A DNA stretch of 64,000 nt from Strongylocentrotus droebachiensis. Its lineage: Eukaryota > Echinodermata > Echinoidea > Camarodonta > Strongylocentrotidae. The stretch lies in the NCBI GenBank assembly GCA_035222895.1, contig JAVYIG010006378.1, positions 55,000 to 118,999 of the forward strand, in the 5' to 3' direction. The position numbers and the translations under genes were made by a program. Of the stretch, positions 48,801-59,169 are shown piece by piece (position 1 is the first letter of the stretch; each line of letters begins with the position of its first letter). The notes under the pieces were generated by a model that worked only from the letters and a program-made list of their open reading frames with translations, ran no database searches and had not been told where the DNA came from.

Positions 48801-48971
48801 AGCAAGAGAGTGTGCTCAGGGCAAGGTAGATGCGTTGGTGAGATCTTGACCTGTGGCCAAGGCGACCATCGGCAAAAGTGGAAGAAAAGAGAGGTGAAAG
48901 ATGGTGTTTGTACCTGTCGATGTTTTGTTGGATGGGAAGGGTATAATTGTAGTACTAGAGTCAAGTATTAA
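45412..48971 (+). CDS. Hyaluronidase (GH56), complete, three exons
   Basis: Coding exons 45412-45834, 46960-47535 and 48627-48971, all phase 0 with GT-AG introns, give 447 residues (human HYAL1 has 435). The family hydrolyses beta-1,4 bonds of hyaluronan or chondroitin with a catalytic Glu. Visible: N-terminal signal peptide (hydrophobic core VCQLLLMLCLF, residues ~9-19), substrate-fold motif IWNVPN, HNGGIPQ-like INGGIPQ, catalytic AMIDWEAWYPQW (Asp172, Glu174), LWGYYHYPYC, PSIYLIPEH, GIVFWGD, and a C-terminal EGF-like cysteine cluster. N-glycosylation sequons such as NSTQ and NHTI occur. No C-terminal hydrophobic tail, so it is probably secreted or lysosomal rather than GPI-anchored. Echinoderm extracellular matrix or chondroitin may be the substrate; that is inference. 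Confidence 0.95.
45900..46959. other. Hyaluronidase intron 1
   Basis: Contains G19 runs at 46283-46301 and 46436-46454 and a TTTCATGAAGCAGTTTAAC stretch near 45948 that is vaguely like the GTTTCACAAAG MITEs. No exon is seen. Confidence 0.6.
46960..47535 (+). CDS. Hyaluronidase exon 2: catalytic core
   Basis: Acceptor TTGCAG, donor GTAAGA. It carries the catalytic IDWEAW motif and the GYYHYPYC, PSIYLIPEH and YTRFNYTST segments. A CT microsatellite starts about 60 bases into the next intron. Confidence 0.95.
47850..48240 (+). mobile_element. Non-LTR retrotransposon 3' end remnant
   Basis: A short frame reads EEQVWNTLPQHIHLSKKDET followed by FKKKLKNQLF, similar in pattern to the RT C-terminal end (WN.LP..I.....F...LK..LF). 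A non-coding tail ends GGCTCAATAAGAAACAATC. It lies in hyaluronidase intron 2. Confidence 0.6.
48627..48971 (+). CDS. Hyaluronidase exon 3: C-terminal and EGF-like region
   Basis: EDLNHTILTSAEFGTHGIVF then WGDNYD completes the barrel. The cysteine series CSKRVCSGQGRC...CTCRCFVGWEGYNC is EGF-like. Between cysteines it has a basic insert (HRQKWKKREVK). Stop TAA at 48969. Confidence 0.94.
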   Translation, partial: EDLNHTILTSAEFGTHGIVFWGDNYDDGTLQTCQELRDYIINALGPTVVMAREGARSCSKRVCSGQGRCVGEILTCGQGDHRQKWKKREVKDGVCTCRCFVGWEGYNCSTRVKY

Positions 48972-49360
48972 GTGAGTACAGTACTTTTTTAGATATACAA
49001 CGGTTTTAAATATTTTTATTAGTGGTGATGTGAACGTAATGCTGTTCACAATACTTTATTTTATAATACAGAGCTCAGTGAATAGGTGCATTATATATTT
49101 TTAAAAGATAATGCTGTGGATATACATATTTGTTTCCACTTATTGCCATTTGAAAGGTATTTGATATGACTAGTCAAGGATTTTGAAGATGATAGAGCCA
49201 AAGCATTATTCTTTTTCAAAAACTCATTTGGTTATTAGGACTTGTATAGGTTTAAACAACCTTTGTGCAATGAGGTATTTTGCAATCTTAACTCTCAAAA
49301 AAACTCGTGTGTGATCACTAAATATTGTAGTCCAGATTTTGTCAATTTTTATACATTTTT
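48972..49360. other. Hyaluronidase 3' flank
   Basis: AT-rich and probably 3' UTR. No AATAAA is found close to the stop codon. Confidence 0.5.
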
Positions 49361-50280
49361 GTCTCGCCTGCATAGCAAAAAGCGAGACATAGGCGCCGCT
49401 TTTCCGGTGACGGCGACGGCGTCAACATCAAAAACTTAACCTAAGGTTAAGTTTTTGAATTTTTGATATAATTTTTAAAGTATAGGTTCTTAGTCAATGA
49501 AACTTTGACTATAGGGTAATCAAGTATCCCCAATCATGTGAGTAGAATTTCAGATCACAAAGTCAAGGTTAAAGGTCATTTCAGGTCAACAGACTTGGAC
49601 TATGTTGTAGCATCATCATCGAAAACTTAACCTAAGGTTAAGTTTTTGAATTTTTGATATAATTTTGAAAGTATAAGTTCTTAGTCAATGAAACTTGGGC
49701 TATAGGGTTATCAAGTCTCCCCAATCATGTGAGTAGAATTTCAGGTCACTAAGTTAAGGTCAAATGTCATTTAAGGTCAACATACTTGGACCTTGTTGTG
49801 GCATCAACATCAAGATTTTCAAAATGCTTCTTCTTCTTTATTTTTCAACCGATTTTGATTCTGATTGTTTCATATGATAGGGCTAGGAGGGGGGTTTAAA
49901 AAAAACTTCTACACAGAATCGTGAAATTCATTATCTATGCTAATTTATGCAAATTTATTCAAAATCACAAAAAATGCTTCTTCTCCTTCATTTCTCGACC
50001 GATTTGGATTTGGTTTGCTTTATCTGGTAGAGCTAACTTTGGTACACTAAACTTCTACACCAAATTTTGAAATTGTTCTCCATTAATTAATAATGGTAAT
50101 TTATGCAAATTTATTCCAAAAATAACAAAAATTGCTCCTTCTCCCTCATTTCTTGACCGATTTTGATTTGGTTTGTCTTATCTGGTAGAGCTAAATTTGG
50201 AACACTAAACTTCTACACAGAATTGTGAGATTTTGCTCCATTGATTATTTATGGTACTTTATGCAAATGAAATGAAATTA
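49361..50280. repeat. Composite tandem repeat: 2 x ~190 bp, then 3 x ~150 bp
   Basis: GTCTCGCCTGCATAGCAAAA then AGCGAGACATAGGCGCCGC start the block. Unit A (AAAACTTAACCTAAGGTTAA...) occurs at 49431 and 49622. Unit B (AAAATGCTTCTTCT..., ACTTCTACAC..., TTTATGCAAAT) occurs at 49821, 49971 and about 50127. The units are diverged and non-coding. Confidence 0.85.
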
Positions 50281-50289
50281 TGTCCCTTC

Positions 50290-51640
50290 CAGGGCATCAA
50301 ATTTTTATTTTTTGACCAGTTCAAAAGTGTACCACATAAAATTTAGGATATTTGTTGTTGCGAGATGCGGATGAGCGCTACGTCATTGACGTTCTGGTTT
50401 ATCATATTGAATTGCGTTATGCAGGCGTGACCGCCGAGAGCGTTTCCCTTGTTTATTCTTTAATCATCTTTGTCCACCTCCCTTTTAGCATTGAGTGTAT
50501 GTTATTTTCTCAGCTGATTTGGCGCGCGCTACAGAAACAGTCCAGACAGTGGACTGTCAATAATGATGTGCTGGTGAGGGTAATATTTGTTTGTTTGTTA
50601 TGTTTTGTTTGTTTGTTTTGTTGTGGTTGTAGGGTTGAATACATTTGTTGTCTCCTGTGGTCTCTTTGTGACCACAATGTGCTGCACTGTGTCACATGGT
50701 CATAGAAGACAAACAAACGTTATTACCAAAGTAGCATTTTTTCCACATATCTTTGCCCCGATGGGTAATTTTTATTTTTATATTTTTGTAACAAAACGAA
50801 CAAGATTACATTTTACATCTTTTACAACCAATATCAAAACAATATTTATATTAATCATTCAAACGCTTGCTTCAACATAAGCCATCTAAAAGACAACTCA
50901 TTTTTTTTCTATTTATAATTTTATATCTTATACTGCTCATCCATATAATGTGTCTTCATATTATATAGTATAAAAATAAAAATGTATTGCTCTTCTCCTG
51001 TGCTCAAAGGGTGCGTATACAGTACACTAGAGAGCTTACTCTGTATAATTTCATAATTTTGTATGTAACTGTTTTATATTTGTTTGATTAAAAGTGAATA
51101 GTAATGTTTAGGTGAAGGACATTTTGTTGTTGTTGGTAAATACTTTTAGTACAGTAGTTGCCAATTATCAATCACTAACTCAACATATATATTCAACTTC
51201 ATTTTGAATTTGAAAGTATGAGTCCAGTCAAACTTATAGCAATTTACCCAAGACAAATTCCAAAGAATTTATTCCACTACAGTGACCTTAGAAATCATCC
51301 TCTAAACCACGGCCTTGGAAGCACGATAAATAAACATTTTATGTAACTTTATTAAGTCTAGGAATAACCTTGATAGGCCTGTTGGCCTTTTTTATTCCCA
51401 CCACAATATAACATTTTTCTTTTGAATTTTTGTTAGATATAATACACATGTCAATTGTATTTCTTTGTCTTTTCAACCAAATGTGGAAATAGATTGAACT
51501 TCAACAAATCTAAGTAGTGGAAAAGAGTTAAAGTTGCATAATATGCAAATTAGCTATTGTCTTAATAGAAAATTCATATTTTCCTTCTAAATGTGCATTT
51601 AACTAATATATTTGAAAAGTTTTAGTGCTTAAAGTCATGT
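50290..51640. other. Intergenic AT-rich stretch, nothing recognised
   Basis: TTTGTTTG-rich sequence near 50585-50620 creates a Cys/Leu/Val-rich frame (50352-50705), which I do not consider a gene. No element ends are identified. Confidence 0.5.
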
Positions 51641-51649
51641 TGTGAAGTT

Positions 51650-51815
51650 GGTTAACACGGGCGTGTGCCTGTAATCCAGCTAAAAGTGGAAGTTACAAAT
51701 TGATTCAGCAGAGGAAGCAGGTTTGAAACTAAGTGACGTCTTTCGAATGGTGACGTAAATAATCTGATTGATACACGTCTGTAAAACCCCAATTACACAC
51801 ACGGTTAATGTCAAC
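51650..51815 (+). mobile_element. SINE with 7SL-like stretch and B-box
   Basis: GGGCGTGTGCCTGTAATCCA GCTA strongly resembles the Alu-domain core of 7SL RNA (GGCGCGTGCCTGTAGTCCCAGCTA, recalled). It is followed by GCAGGTTTGAAAC (B-box-like) and GATACACGTCTGTAAAACCC. The 3' half matches the SINE at 56565-56700. Confidence 0.55.
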
Positions 51816-52099
51816 ATTTTTCAGAATAATTCCATGACTAAAATATGCGTAATATGCAATTGAACATCGGACATGATTTTTTTTTTTTATTTTGCATCCA
51901 AGTACCTGACTGCAATATGCCCTATATTATTTTATCAACGTTACTAAACATGGTAGATGTCAAAATTATAAACAGGATGGGGTGGATTTTTTCTTTACAG
52001 CTTAGAGCATAACATCAATACATGTCCATGTTGGTCTTGACTGTCGCTGTCTCTGCCCTTATTTCTCCTCTGACCATGACGACGCTTGCTGCTATTAAA

Positions 52100-53240
52100 C
52101 TAGCCAGACTTTCACTGCTTGCTTTGCCTCAAATGTCCACACAGGAGCAACTTCCTGTTGAAAGAAGGTCGTTGATGTTACTTGTGGAGAGTGATTTCCG
52201 CCAATCAGTTAGCACGCGCTTCTGGTTGAAAACGCTCTTTCCAATTCCGCATTAGAGATGGGATAGACGAAGACAATGGCCACTACATGTAGGATGTTGG
52301 CATATCTCATCTGCAACTGCTTTTTGGTGCTGATGCTGTGATACAAACAACTTCATGGCTTGCCACTCCCGCTTCGCCTTCTCCTTCTCCAAGTAACAGC
52401 CTTGAAGTGGTCAAGAAGGAAATTCACCTTCTCGTTGTCGTATTCTTGTAACTTATCAGCCTGCCAGGATGATGGTTCAAACACTGTGGCATTGGCAAAG
52501 AATGGGTTTCCTTCAAAATCTTCAAAGCGCTCCTGTATACACCTCTGGATTTGGGCCATTGTAGTCGCTCGCATGGTTGACAAATTCTCTTCCGCTGTGG
52601 CCAAATTTGTCATCACAATATCATTGAGAACAGCTCCTCCTTCTTCATCTTCTCGCAGCTGATTCCTTGTCGCTTCTACATTGATACCTGGGTAGGCATC
52701 CCGGCTCCTCCTTCAGGTTCCTCAGTCTTGTCATGGCTTCACTCAATGTCTCGACAGTTTTTTGCATGGATATGTCACTTCTATGAAAAGAAACATGGAA
52801 ACTTACAAAGACATCTTGTTGTCAAATTTCTTTGCAAATCTCAAATTGAATTGTTTTATGTATTTGTTTATGTATTGTAAATTGCAATTCAGATTTCAGA
52901 CTCAGTTTTATGTATTGTTGTACCTCTGGAAAGTCTCAGAAATGGCTGTTACTTGAATTGGAACTTCGTCGTCAGCATCTTCTTCATGTTTTCCTTTACC
53001 TGCTGCTTTTGCTTTGTCACTCGCTTGACATCATTCCTATGAGGGCTGCACATATCCTCAAGATGTTCTAGAAAAAAATTGGAAAGTTGTGGAGAGGGGC
53101 AAAAAGGGCTTTCTCGTGATGGGCTACCCATCTGGTTCCATCAACCTGCTGGAAGGAAACAGTATGTGGATTTCTGGTTTTTTCCACTCTCAGTTCACAT
53201 AAGCGCTTGGGAGAAATGCTAAAGAATGCATAAGCTGCCT
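52100..53240 (-). pseudogene. hAT-type transposase (ZNF862-like) fragment
   Basis: Minus-strand coding remnants, in order: SFQQVDGTRWVAHHEKALFA then FFEHLEDM (the conserved TRW...R..AL...HL segment of hAT-like proteins), NLSTMRATTMAQIQRCIQER, VFEPSSWQ, FLLDHFKAV, and near 52250-52140 NAELERAFSTR then, after a frameshift, VLTDWRKSLSTSNINDLL. The last is the hAT C-terminal dimerisation motif (SNA..ER.FS..N.I.TD.RS.L....L..L). Frameshifts and stops make it a pseudogene. Confidence 0.75.
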
Positions 53241-53299
53241 TCACGATTGGATCAATCCGTTTGAAAGAAGTAAAGAAGGTTAAATCATTGAAGTTTTAT

Positions 53300-54106
53300 A
53301 TCAAGTTATCATTGTCTTTAGTTTTGCATTTGATTTGTAAAGTAATCTAATGTGTCGTGGCCTTGGGCATAGCAGGCACTTAAGTTGAAGGCCGAGATGA
53401 AGGAAGTGTTGGGGTTCAGTGTCTGAAAAGCCTTGTGAAGGCTGCTGCAGTATCCGTCGAAGGTGTAGTGGCGGGTGCCTGGGTTCTACTACGGAATGGG
53501 GTGGAGTAGGCGGTAGGTTGCAGCTGAAACTCTGTCCACGGGTACTGTCCTTGCTGCTGCAGGACATAAGCAGATGGGTTGGATGATGCCAGGTTACGTG
53601 CTATGACGTAGTCGGCTAGGGCTGCTGGGTCTGCCTCGACACTTTGGTGGACGCTGTCGGCCTAGGACTGGGAGCTCAGCGAGTTGTGGTGGTGCTTGCA
53701 ACAGGGTGTACTGCAGTGCTGCTGACTGGCGGGCTTGCTGCATGAATCTGAACAGAGGCTGTGGTGGCTGCAAAAAGGTGTCTTGCGATGGTTGCTGCGC
53801 TTGACGACGTTCTAGGTTGGACTGTTTCACATACTCCATCGCCTTAGACGTGGCTTAATGGGATAAATCCTCCAGACAGAAAGGGGTCATCTTCGCCATG
53901 AGCATGCTGGGGAAGTCGCAGGTCTTCTCTATTTCACTCTTCGGCTCTGCCAGCTGCTGCGTGACTTTGACATGAACACTCAGGGCTCTGCTCTTAGGTC
54001 CTGCCACTTTTTTTGTATTGTCTCTCCATTCCCTCTCCATCTTCCCTCCACTGCTCCTCAGGCTGACAGCCAACTCCTCCCATGACTTCTGTTTCCTTAC
54101 CTTCAC
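53300..54106 (-). pseudogene. Myb/SANT-like and Gln/Pro-rich coding fragment
   Basis: 54106-53855 reads KVRKQKSWEELAVSLRSSGG then MEREWRDNTKKVAGPKSRAL, with the W...(A)..L...G........K...W.D pattern of Myb/SANT-like DNA-binding domains found with Harbinger and other transposons. 53839-53301 is Gln/Pro-rich in broken frames. Presumably transposon-derived; function not asserted. Confidence 0.4.
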
Positions 54107-54307
54107 CTGAGAATAATATTTTTTTCTTGAATTACTTTAATATCCATTCCATGACATTTGATCTGCTGACAACTGCTCCAAAGGAAAATCTGCAGATTAA
54201 AGCCAAACACAAAACCTACACTACCCCTAATCATTATCCTACCATTATCCTACCATTAATATGAACCAAGAACCCTTTCAATGAATATCACTGGATAAAT
54301 TCATTCT

Positions 54308-54720
54308 TTATAAAAGAATAAGGTCTGTTGTCGCTGATGTTGTCGCTGACGGTGGTTTACCTTCAAGGGTAGTCCGGGGTGTCACTGATGACTCACTGCA
54401 GTCTGAGTGCTCTTCAGGACTCTGAATCTTCGACCCTCTAATGGCCCTGGCTTGACAGACATACCTCTTGATGAACTCAAACCTCTCCAACAACCTGGTG
54501 ATTATATGCATCATGATGTCATATACAGCACTAGTCCGGACTGTGTTGCATTTTCCTTCTTCACCTCCTTCACAAACTAGGTCCTCAACAAAGTATACCA
54601 TCTGTAGAGGTTGACAGGGATCCATCTCTAGACAGGCGCGCTCCTTCTTGTAACGGTTTTTAAACTCGAAATTGGACTTGTCGTAAAGGAATCTGTTGAA
54701 ACACTATAACATGAGTGCAT
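54308..54720 (-). CDS. Unrecognised minus-strand coding-like fragment
   Basis: An open stretch reads RFLYDKSNFEFKNRYKKERA then MVYFVEDLVCEGGEEGKCNT and LLERFEFIKRYVCQARAIRG. It is protein-like (charged, few low-complexity tracts), with no family recognised. A further coding-like stretch (KKRTRSHSPEPPTQLDPVDV) lies upstream on the same strand at about 55250-55140. Together with the hAT and Myb fragments these may be parts of one transposon or a dead gene. Confidence 0.3.
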
Positions 54721-55649
54721 TACCTGAGAGCTAAGGGAGTGTCCTTTCTACTTGGCTGCTAGTAGTGAAGTGGCTTGGAAGTTCAAAGCAGTGACATTCT
54801 TCCTATAGTGGGAATGGTATGCTATTCAGGTATCCATTTATTGTCCTATTGTCACTGGTTGGTATGTATATTACATTGGTATGCATTGCAGCTGGCATGT
54901 CTATTATGTTGTTCTATATACATAACAGAATCAGTTTAAATTCAGCCACCCAATATCCTCATCCCTTCTACCTTTCGTGAGAGACCTGGCCATCTTAGTC
55001 AATTTTGACTGACTTCTGCCGTGGTTGTGGCACCATCATCCGAAGCATCACTTCTGGAGATTGAGGAGTGACCTGCACTGGCTACCACAGGTGTATATTA
55101 ACTTCAATTTTAGTGTCTTCAGTGTTTTCTACATCAACAGGGTCTAGCTGCGTTGGTGGTTCAGGGGAATGTGAGCGTGTCCTCTTCTTTTCAAAGAGCA
55201 GGAGACTTCTTGTTGACTGCCTTCTTCTTGGAGCCAGGCTTGTAATTAGTGTAGAGTAGATATGCAGAAATGTGACATCTATGACTTGTTAAAAACTGAA
55301 GTTGTTGTTTTTGGCGTGTAGATGGCGCTCTTCTATCTTGTCAGATTATCTGAGTAACGGCGTTCCATCTTTGAAGTTCTTTGTTTTGAACTTTCGATCT
55401 TGGCTCACTTTTACTAAGGGTTTTTGGCTCTGTCTTTCCAGACTCCTGTTTTTGAGTCCAGAGTTGGCTCACTTGTTTCAGCAAAGTGTTCGACTTTGCA
55501 GCTTTTATACCTTTCCCCAAATCTTAAACAATAAGTCAAAATATGTAAAATATATTTACCTATTCGTAAAGTACTCATAACTACATGTAATGCTTGCGAT
55601 TGACTACTAGTTGGTGATCCGTAAGGACTCCTAAGAAAAATCTGTGTAT

Positions 55650-56345
55650 GTGAAGGGGGCATTATTGTAACTGGAGCTTGATTTGCATTTCTACAAGCCG
55701 TAGATGCCCTACTTTTTCGCAACTATAACGGGTCGTCTGCCAGTGGGGACAAGAAACGGGTTGATGAAAATCTGATTATCAGTAACATTTGCTCTCCCGC
55801 TGGGGGACCCTAGGGTGAGATCTTTCTAGCCGATGCACCTCTGCTGACCGCTGACCGGCGCTTGACCCTTGCTGTAGTTTTAAACTATCCCCATCTACCA
55901 GCTCTATCGCAATTGCTGCGTCAACTGCAACTTCCCAGGTCAGATAATTTCCTTTGGCCGGGAGCTGCGCCTGTACTTTGTTATTTCGCAGACCTACTAC
56001 GAAAGTGTCTGGCAAGTTAGTATCCACATGCTCACCATACCCACAATGTTTTGCGAGCTTTTTCAGATCAAGGATGTACTCTGTTATCGAGTCCTTTGCC
56101 ACTTGACGCATTGTCGAAACGCCAAATGCAGCGCAATTTGGTTTTTACTTGAGCCATAATAGGTATCCAATACATCATTCAATTCTTTGAAAGTTTTTGT
56201 TCTTGGGACGTCTGGTTAAAAATGATTAGACACTGTTTTGAACGCTTCAGGCCTAACTATGGCTAAGAACACAATTACTTCGTCCACTACCGATATCTCT
56301 ATATCTGGAATTTTCTAACATAGTTCCCATATTCTTCTTTTGGGA
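55650..56345 (-). pseudogene. LTR-retrotransposon gag fragment
   Basis: The clearest stretch (56111-55779) shows the pattern of Ty3/Gypsy-type gag capsid: an S-x-x-EYI-x-x-L-x-x-LA-x-x-C motif, then DTFVVGL and a region ending before a basic tail. Upstream, TKTFKELNDVLDTYYG fits the usual preceding segment, after a stop. Downstream, across a frameshift, a partial CCHC zinc knuckle (C-E-K-x-GH ... ACRN) is visible. No pol gene or LTRs are seen. It is broken and inactive. Confidence 0.75.
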
Positions 56346-56564
56346 ACATATTCCTAAATCTGGCCAATTAACCCCAGATTTTCAACTGGTCTATAGTTTT
56401 TTAGAATCCTGTCTGACAAGAGAGGGTTTTTTCAGAAGGGGTTTGATAAGGGTATGTTGTAAACATTCGGGAGAGAATCCACACTTTAGTATCAGTGATA
56501 TAAGAAACAAAGCCGCTGACCAATTTTTTAAATAGACAGGTAGATATAGGATCTAAATCACAAG

Positions 56565-56700
56565 AAGACACAGGGGACGCAGGTTCGAAACCGAGTCACG
56601 TCTTTCGGATAGTGACGTTAAAAGTCGGTCCCCAGACGTAAATAATCATATCTTTATTGATACACGTCTGTAAAATCCCAATTACACACACACACACAAA
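56565..56700 (+). mobile_element. SINE with B-box, same 3' end as 51650 element
   Basis: GCAGGTTCGAAACCGAGTCA carries a good Pol III B-box (GGTTCGAAACC). CGTCTTTCGGATAGTGACGT and TTGATACACGTCTGTAAAAT follow; an (AC)n tail closes the element. The 5' head is missing or unrecognised. Confidence 0.65.
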
Positions 56701-56704
56701 TCAA

Positions 56705-57585
56705 AACAAAATAAAACAAATTATCAGATGGGGTTACTCTCAAGGAGGTGTTTAAATGCTTGGATTGAGGGAAGATATTAAGTAAATTCCACAGCTTTGA
56801 ACCTTGATAGACAAGTGACGTTTACCATAATTCGTTTTGGGTTGGTTGAGTTTCACTTTTTGTGGGCCAGATCTTGTATTATATTTTGGTTGATTGATGG
56901 AAAGATTTTTTTTCTAAGATAGGTTGGGCAGAGTTTGTGAATTGATCGATACATGATACAAGCGAGGTGTTTTAAACAACGCTCATTCAGACGATTTAGT
57001 CTCAGTAATCGTTACAAATCATTTGAAGGAAACAAATGATCCACATTTATTCCTTCTACTAGCCCTCTAACATGCAACACATCTTGAACAATTCTCAAAC
57101 CACAAAGATATTTATCGTTTTCTTTGAATTAATTAAGCTGCTTTCCACTACTTTCCTATTATGTTTAGTATGTTGTGAATCAGAGGAGTATTCCTGGAAT
57201 CACTGCAGTTAAATGATTTATTTTGCAATCACTTTTGGGATACCCCTGAAATTTGCTATTTTGACCGGACTGTCTCTTTAGCAATATATATAATTATACT
57301 ATAGTACACGTATATATATATTGTCATTGTTATACTTTATACGAGTCTTTCGCTTGTAACGCACAAGTAATGTTTTAATAGTATTTTTTACATGAATATT
57401 TTTATGTTTGTATCTTTGTTCTGCTTGCAAGAATATTAAATATTATATTTCGATATAGTTAATGCTAAAAGCTGTGTGTCTTGTTTGATTATGTCGTCAA
57501 TGTAGTTGCTGGTTACTATTTTTGAAGACGGTTGATTAAGATTATTTACGGAACAAGATAATTGTTGAATGTATTTGTGTAAGGG
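56705..57585. other. AT-rich intergenic stretch, nothing recognised
   Basis: No gene or named repeat. Local TATATA tracts lie around 57285-57320. Confidence 0.5.
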
Positions 57586-57589
57586 GATA

Positions 57590-57860
57590 GGTTAGAGAGG
57601 GGAAGAAAGACAGAGAGAGAGGAAAAGAAGGGGAAATAAAGAGAGGGAGAGAGAGAGAGAAGAAAAAACAAGAGAGGGGAATGAAGAGAAAGAGAGCATT
57701 AGAGAGAGATACAAGAAAACAAAGGGTAGGGGCAACATAGAAACTTGAAAGAAAGAGGGAAATAGACACATATACCTTAAAAAAAGAGACAATGGTAGGC
57801 AGAAAGGAAAGACGAAAAGAGAGAGAGAGAGAGAGGAAGGTAGATAAATGGATAAATAGT
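57590..57860. repeat. GA-rich purine tract
   Basis: GAGAGA and GAAAGA repeats over 270 bp. The Ser/Leu/Phe-rich minus-strand frames here (57542-58000) are artefacts of the tract. Confidence 0.9.
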
Positions 57861-57948
57861 GAGATATATAGATAAAGATGGAAAGAGAAAGATTGGCAGA
57901 CATAGAAATGAGGGGACACAAGACTCATGTAGGGCAGAAGGACGGACA

Positions 57949-58474
57949 TTAAAGGATAGTTGAGTTCTTGTATAAGACCGCAAATACCTTCAAAGTGCAT
58001 GGTTATTGCTCTTATTCTTATTTATGAAATTTCTAGTGCCCTTTTAGAACCTTAAAGTGCTGTGAAGGTAATTTTAGTCCCCAAAATGTGTGAAATTACT
58101 TTTAAAAAATACGGTGACCGTTAATTAATTAACTAATTAATACACGGGCCGGCTGGTTGTGCGTAATTTTACCAACATGAAAAAGCTAACAAAAACCAAA
58201 TATTGGCTTTGGCTGGAATAAAACGCGTAAGGCGCTATCTCGTGTTTTCAACGGCTGGTTCAAAATTACCGAATATTTGTGTGGCCCCACAAGTACTAGA
58301 AATGATTATATTTATGGATATTTCAGCTGTCTCTAAACCAATTTTTATCCAACAAAGATGATTTTGTCATTGAAATTGTTTATTCTTTCAAATTTGACAC
58401 TCACTGTTTCATTATTTCACCACAAAAAATATTTTGTGTAGCGCCCTCTCCAACAAAACTCAACTATCCTTTCA
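57949..58474. mobile_element. TTAA-type MITE (AGGATAGTTGAG), second copy
   Basis: TTAAAGGATAGTTGAGTTCT at the left, AACTCAACTATCCTTTCAA at the right. The interior is the inverse of 24663-25227 (GCGCCCTCTCCAACAAAACT near its right end). The right TTAA has mutated to TTCAA. Confidence 0.85.
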
Positions 58475-59165
58475 AGTAGAAGAAGAGACAGAAACATAAA
58501 TACTTTGATATAAAGAGAGTGATCTACAGAGAACCAGAGACGTAAGCAAAGGAACAGAAAGAAGGAAGGGGTAATTAGTGTACTCGCAGGAAAATAAAAG
58601 AAAGTGGAAACTCTTTATTTTTTCATAAGTTTTTATATAAACCCTCGATGAAATATAAAATGTACATCAAATCAAAGGAAAATTAATACCCTTCTAATAT
58701 AATTCAGATCGAATTTGGAATTGTCATGCTTGGATGAGCACATTCATTGAACCTTTAGATCTGATTAAAAGCATCGCAAAAATATAAATCAACATGTTTA
58801 TTTGTAAGATATTGTTGTTCAATAATGAAAAAAAAAAGGATAAGGAACAATGGGGAGAATTGAACTAAAATCGATTTCATATCTAAAGCTGTACATATTA
58901 AAGAGTTGATCGGATCGATTTTTAAATAAAATTTAAGGCTTTATGAAATATTCCCCAAATCTTACAGTCATTCAAAACATCATACATTTCAGAGGTATAA
59001 TTCATTTACAAAACACATTATAGAGAGATAACTATAATCATATATTTCATAGCATAGTCGCAAAAAATATCACCAGTCAATTCACCAAGTTCTTTTTTTT
59101 TAAATTAAGTTTCATTGATGACAGTATACACATTGAACGCGCGGTTTAACTTTGCATAAAACATT
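58475..59165. other. AT-rich intergenic stretch, nothing recognised
   Basis: No coding sequence or element ends recognised. Confidence 0.5.
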
Positions 59166-59169
59166 AAAC

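Noticed and set aside
50352-50705. 117-aa Cys/Val/Leu-rich frame
   Set aside because: Generated by TTTGTTTG-type repeats; no family resemblance.
55779-56111. Intact retrotransposon or virus-like gag gene
   Set aside because: Upstream stop, downstream frameshift, no pol or LTRs; an inactive fragment.
57542-58000. 152-aa Ser/Leu/Phe-rich minus-strand frame
   Set aside because: Antisense of a GA-rich purine tract.
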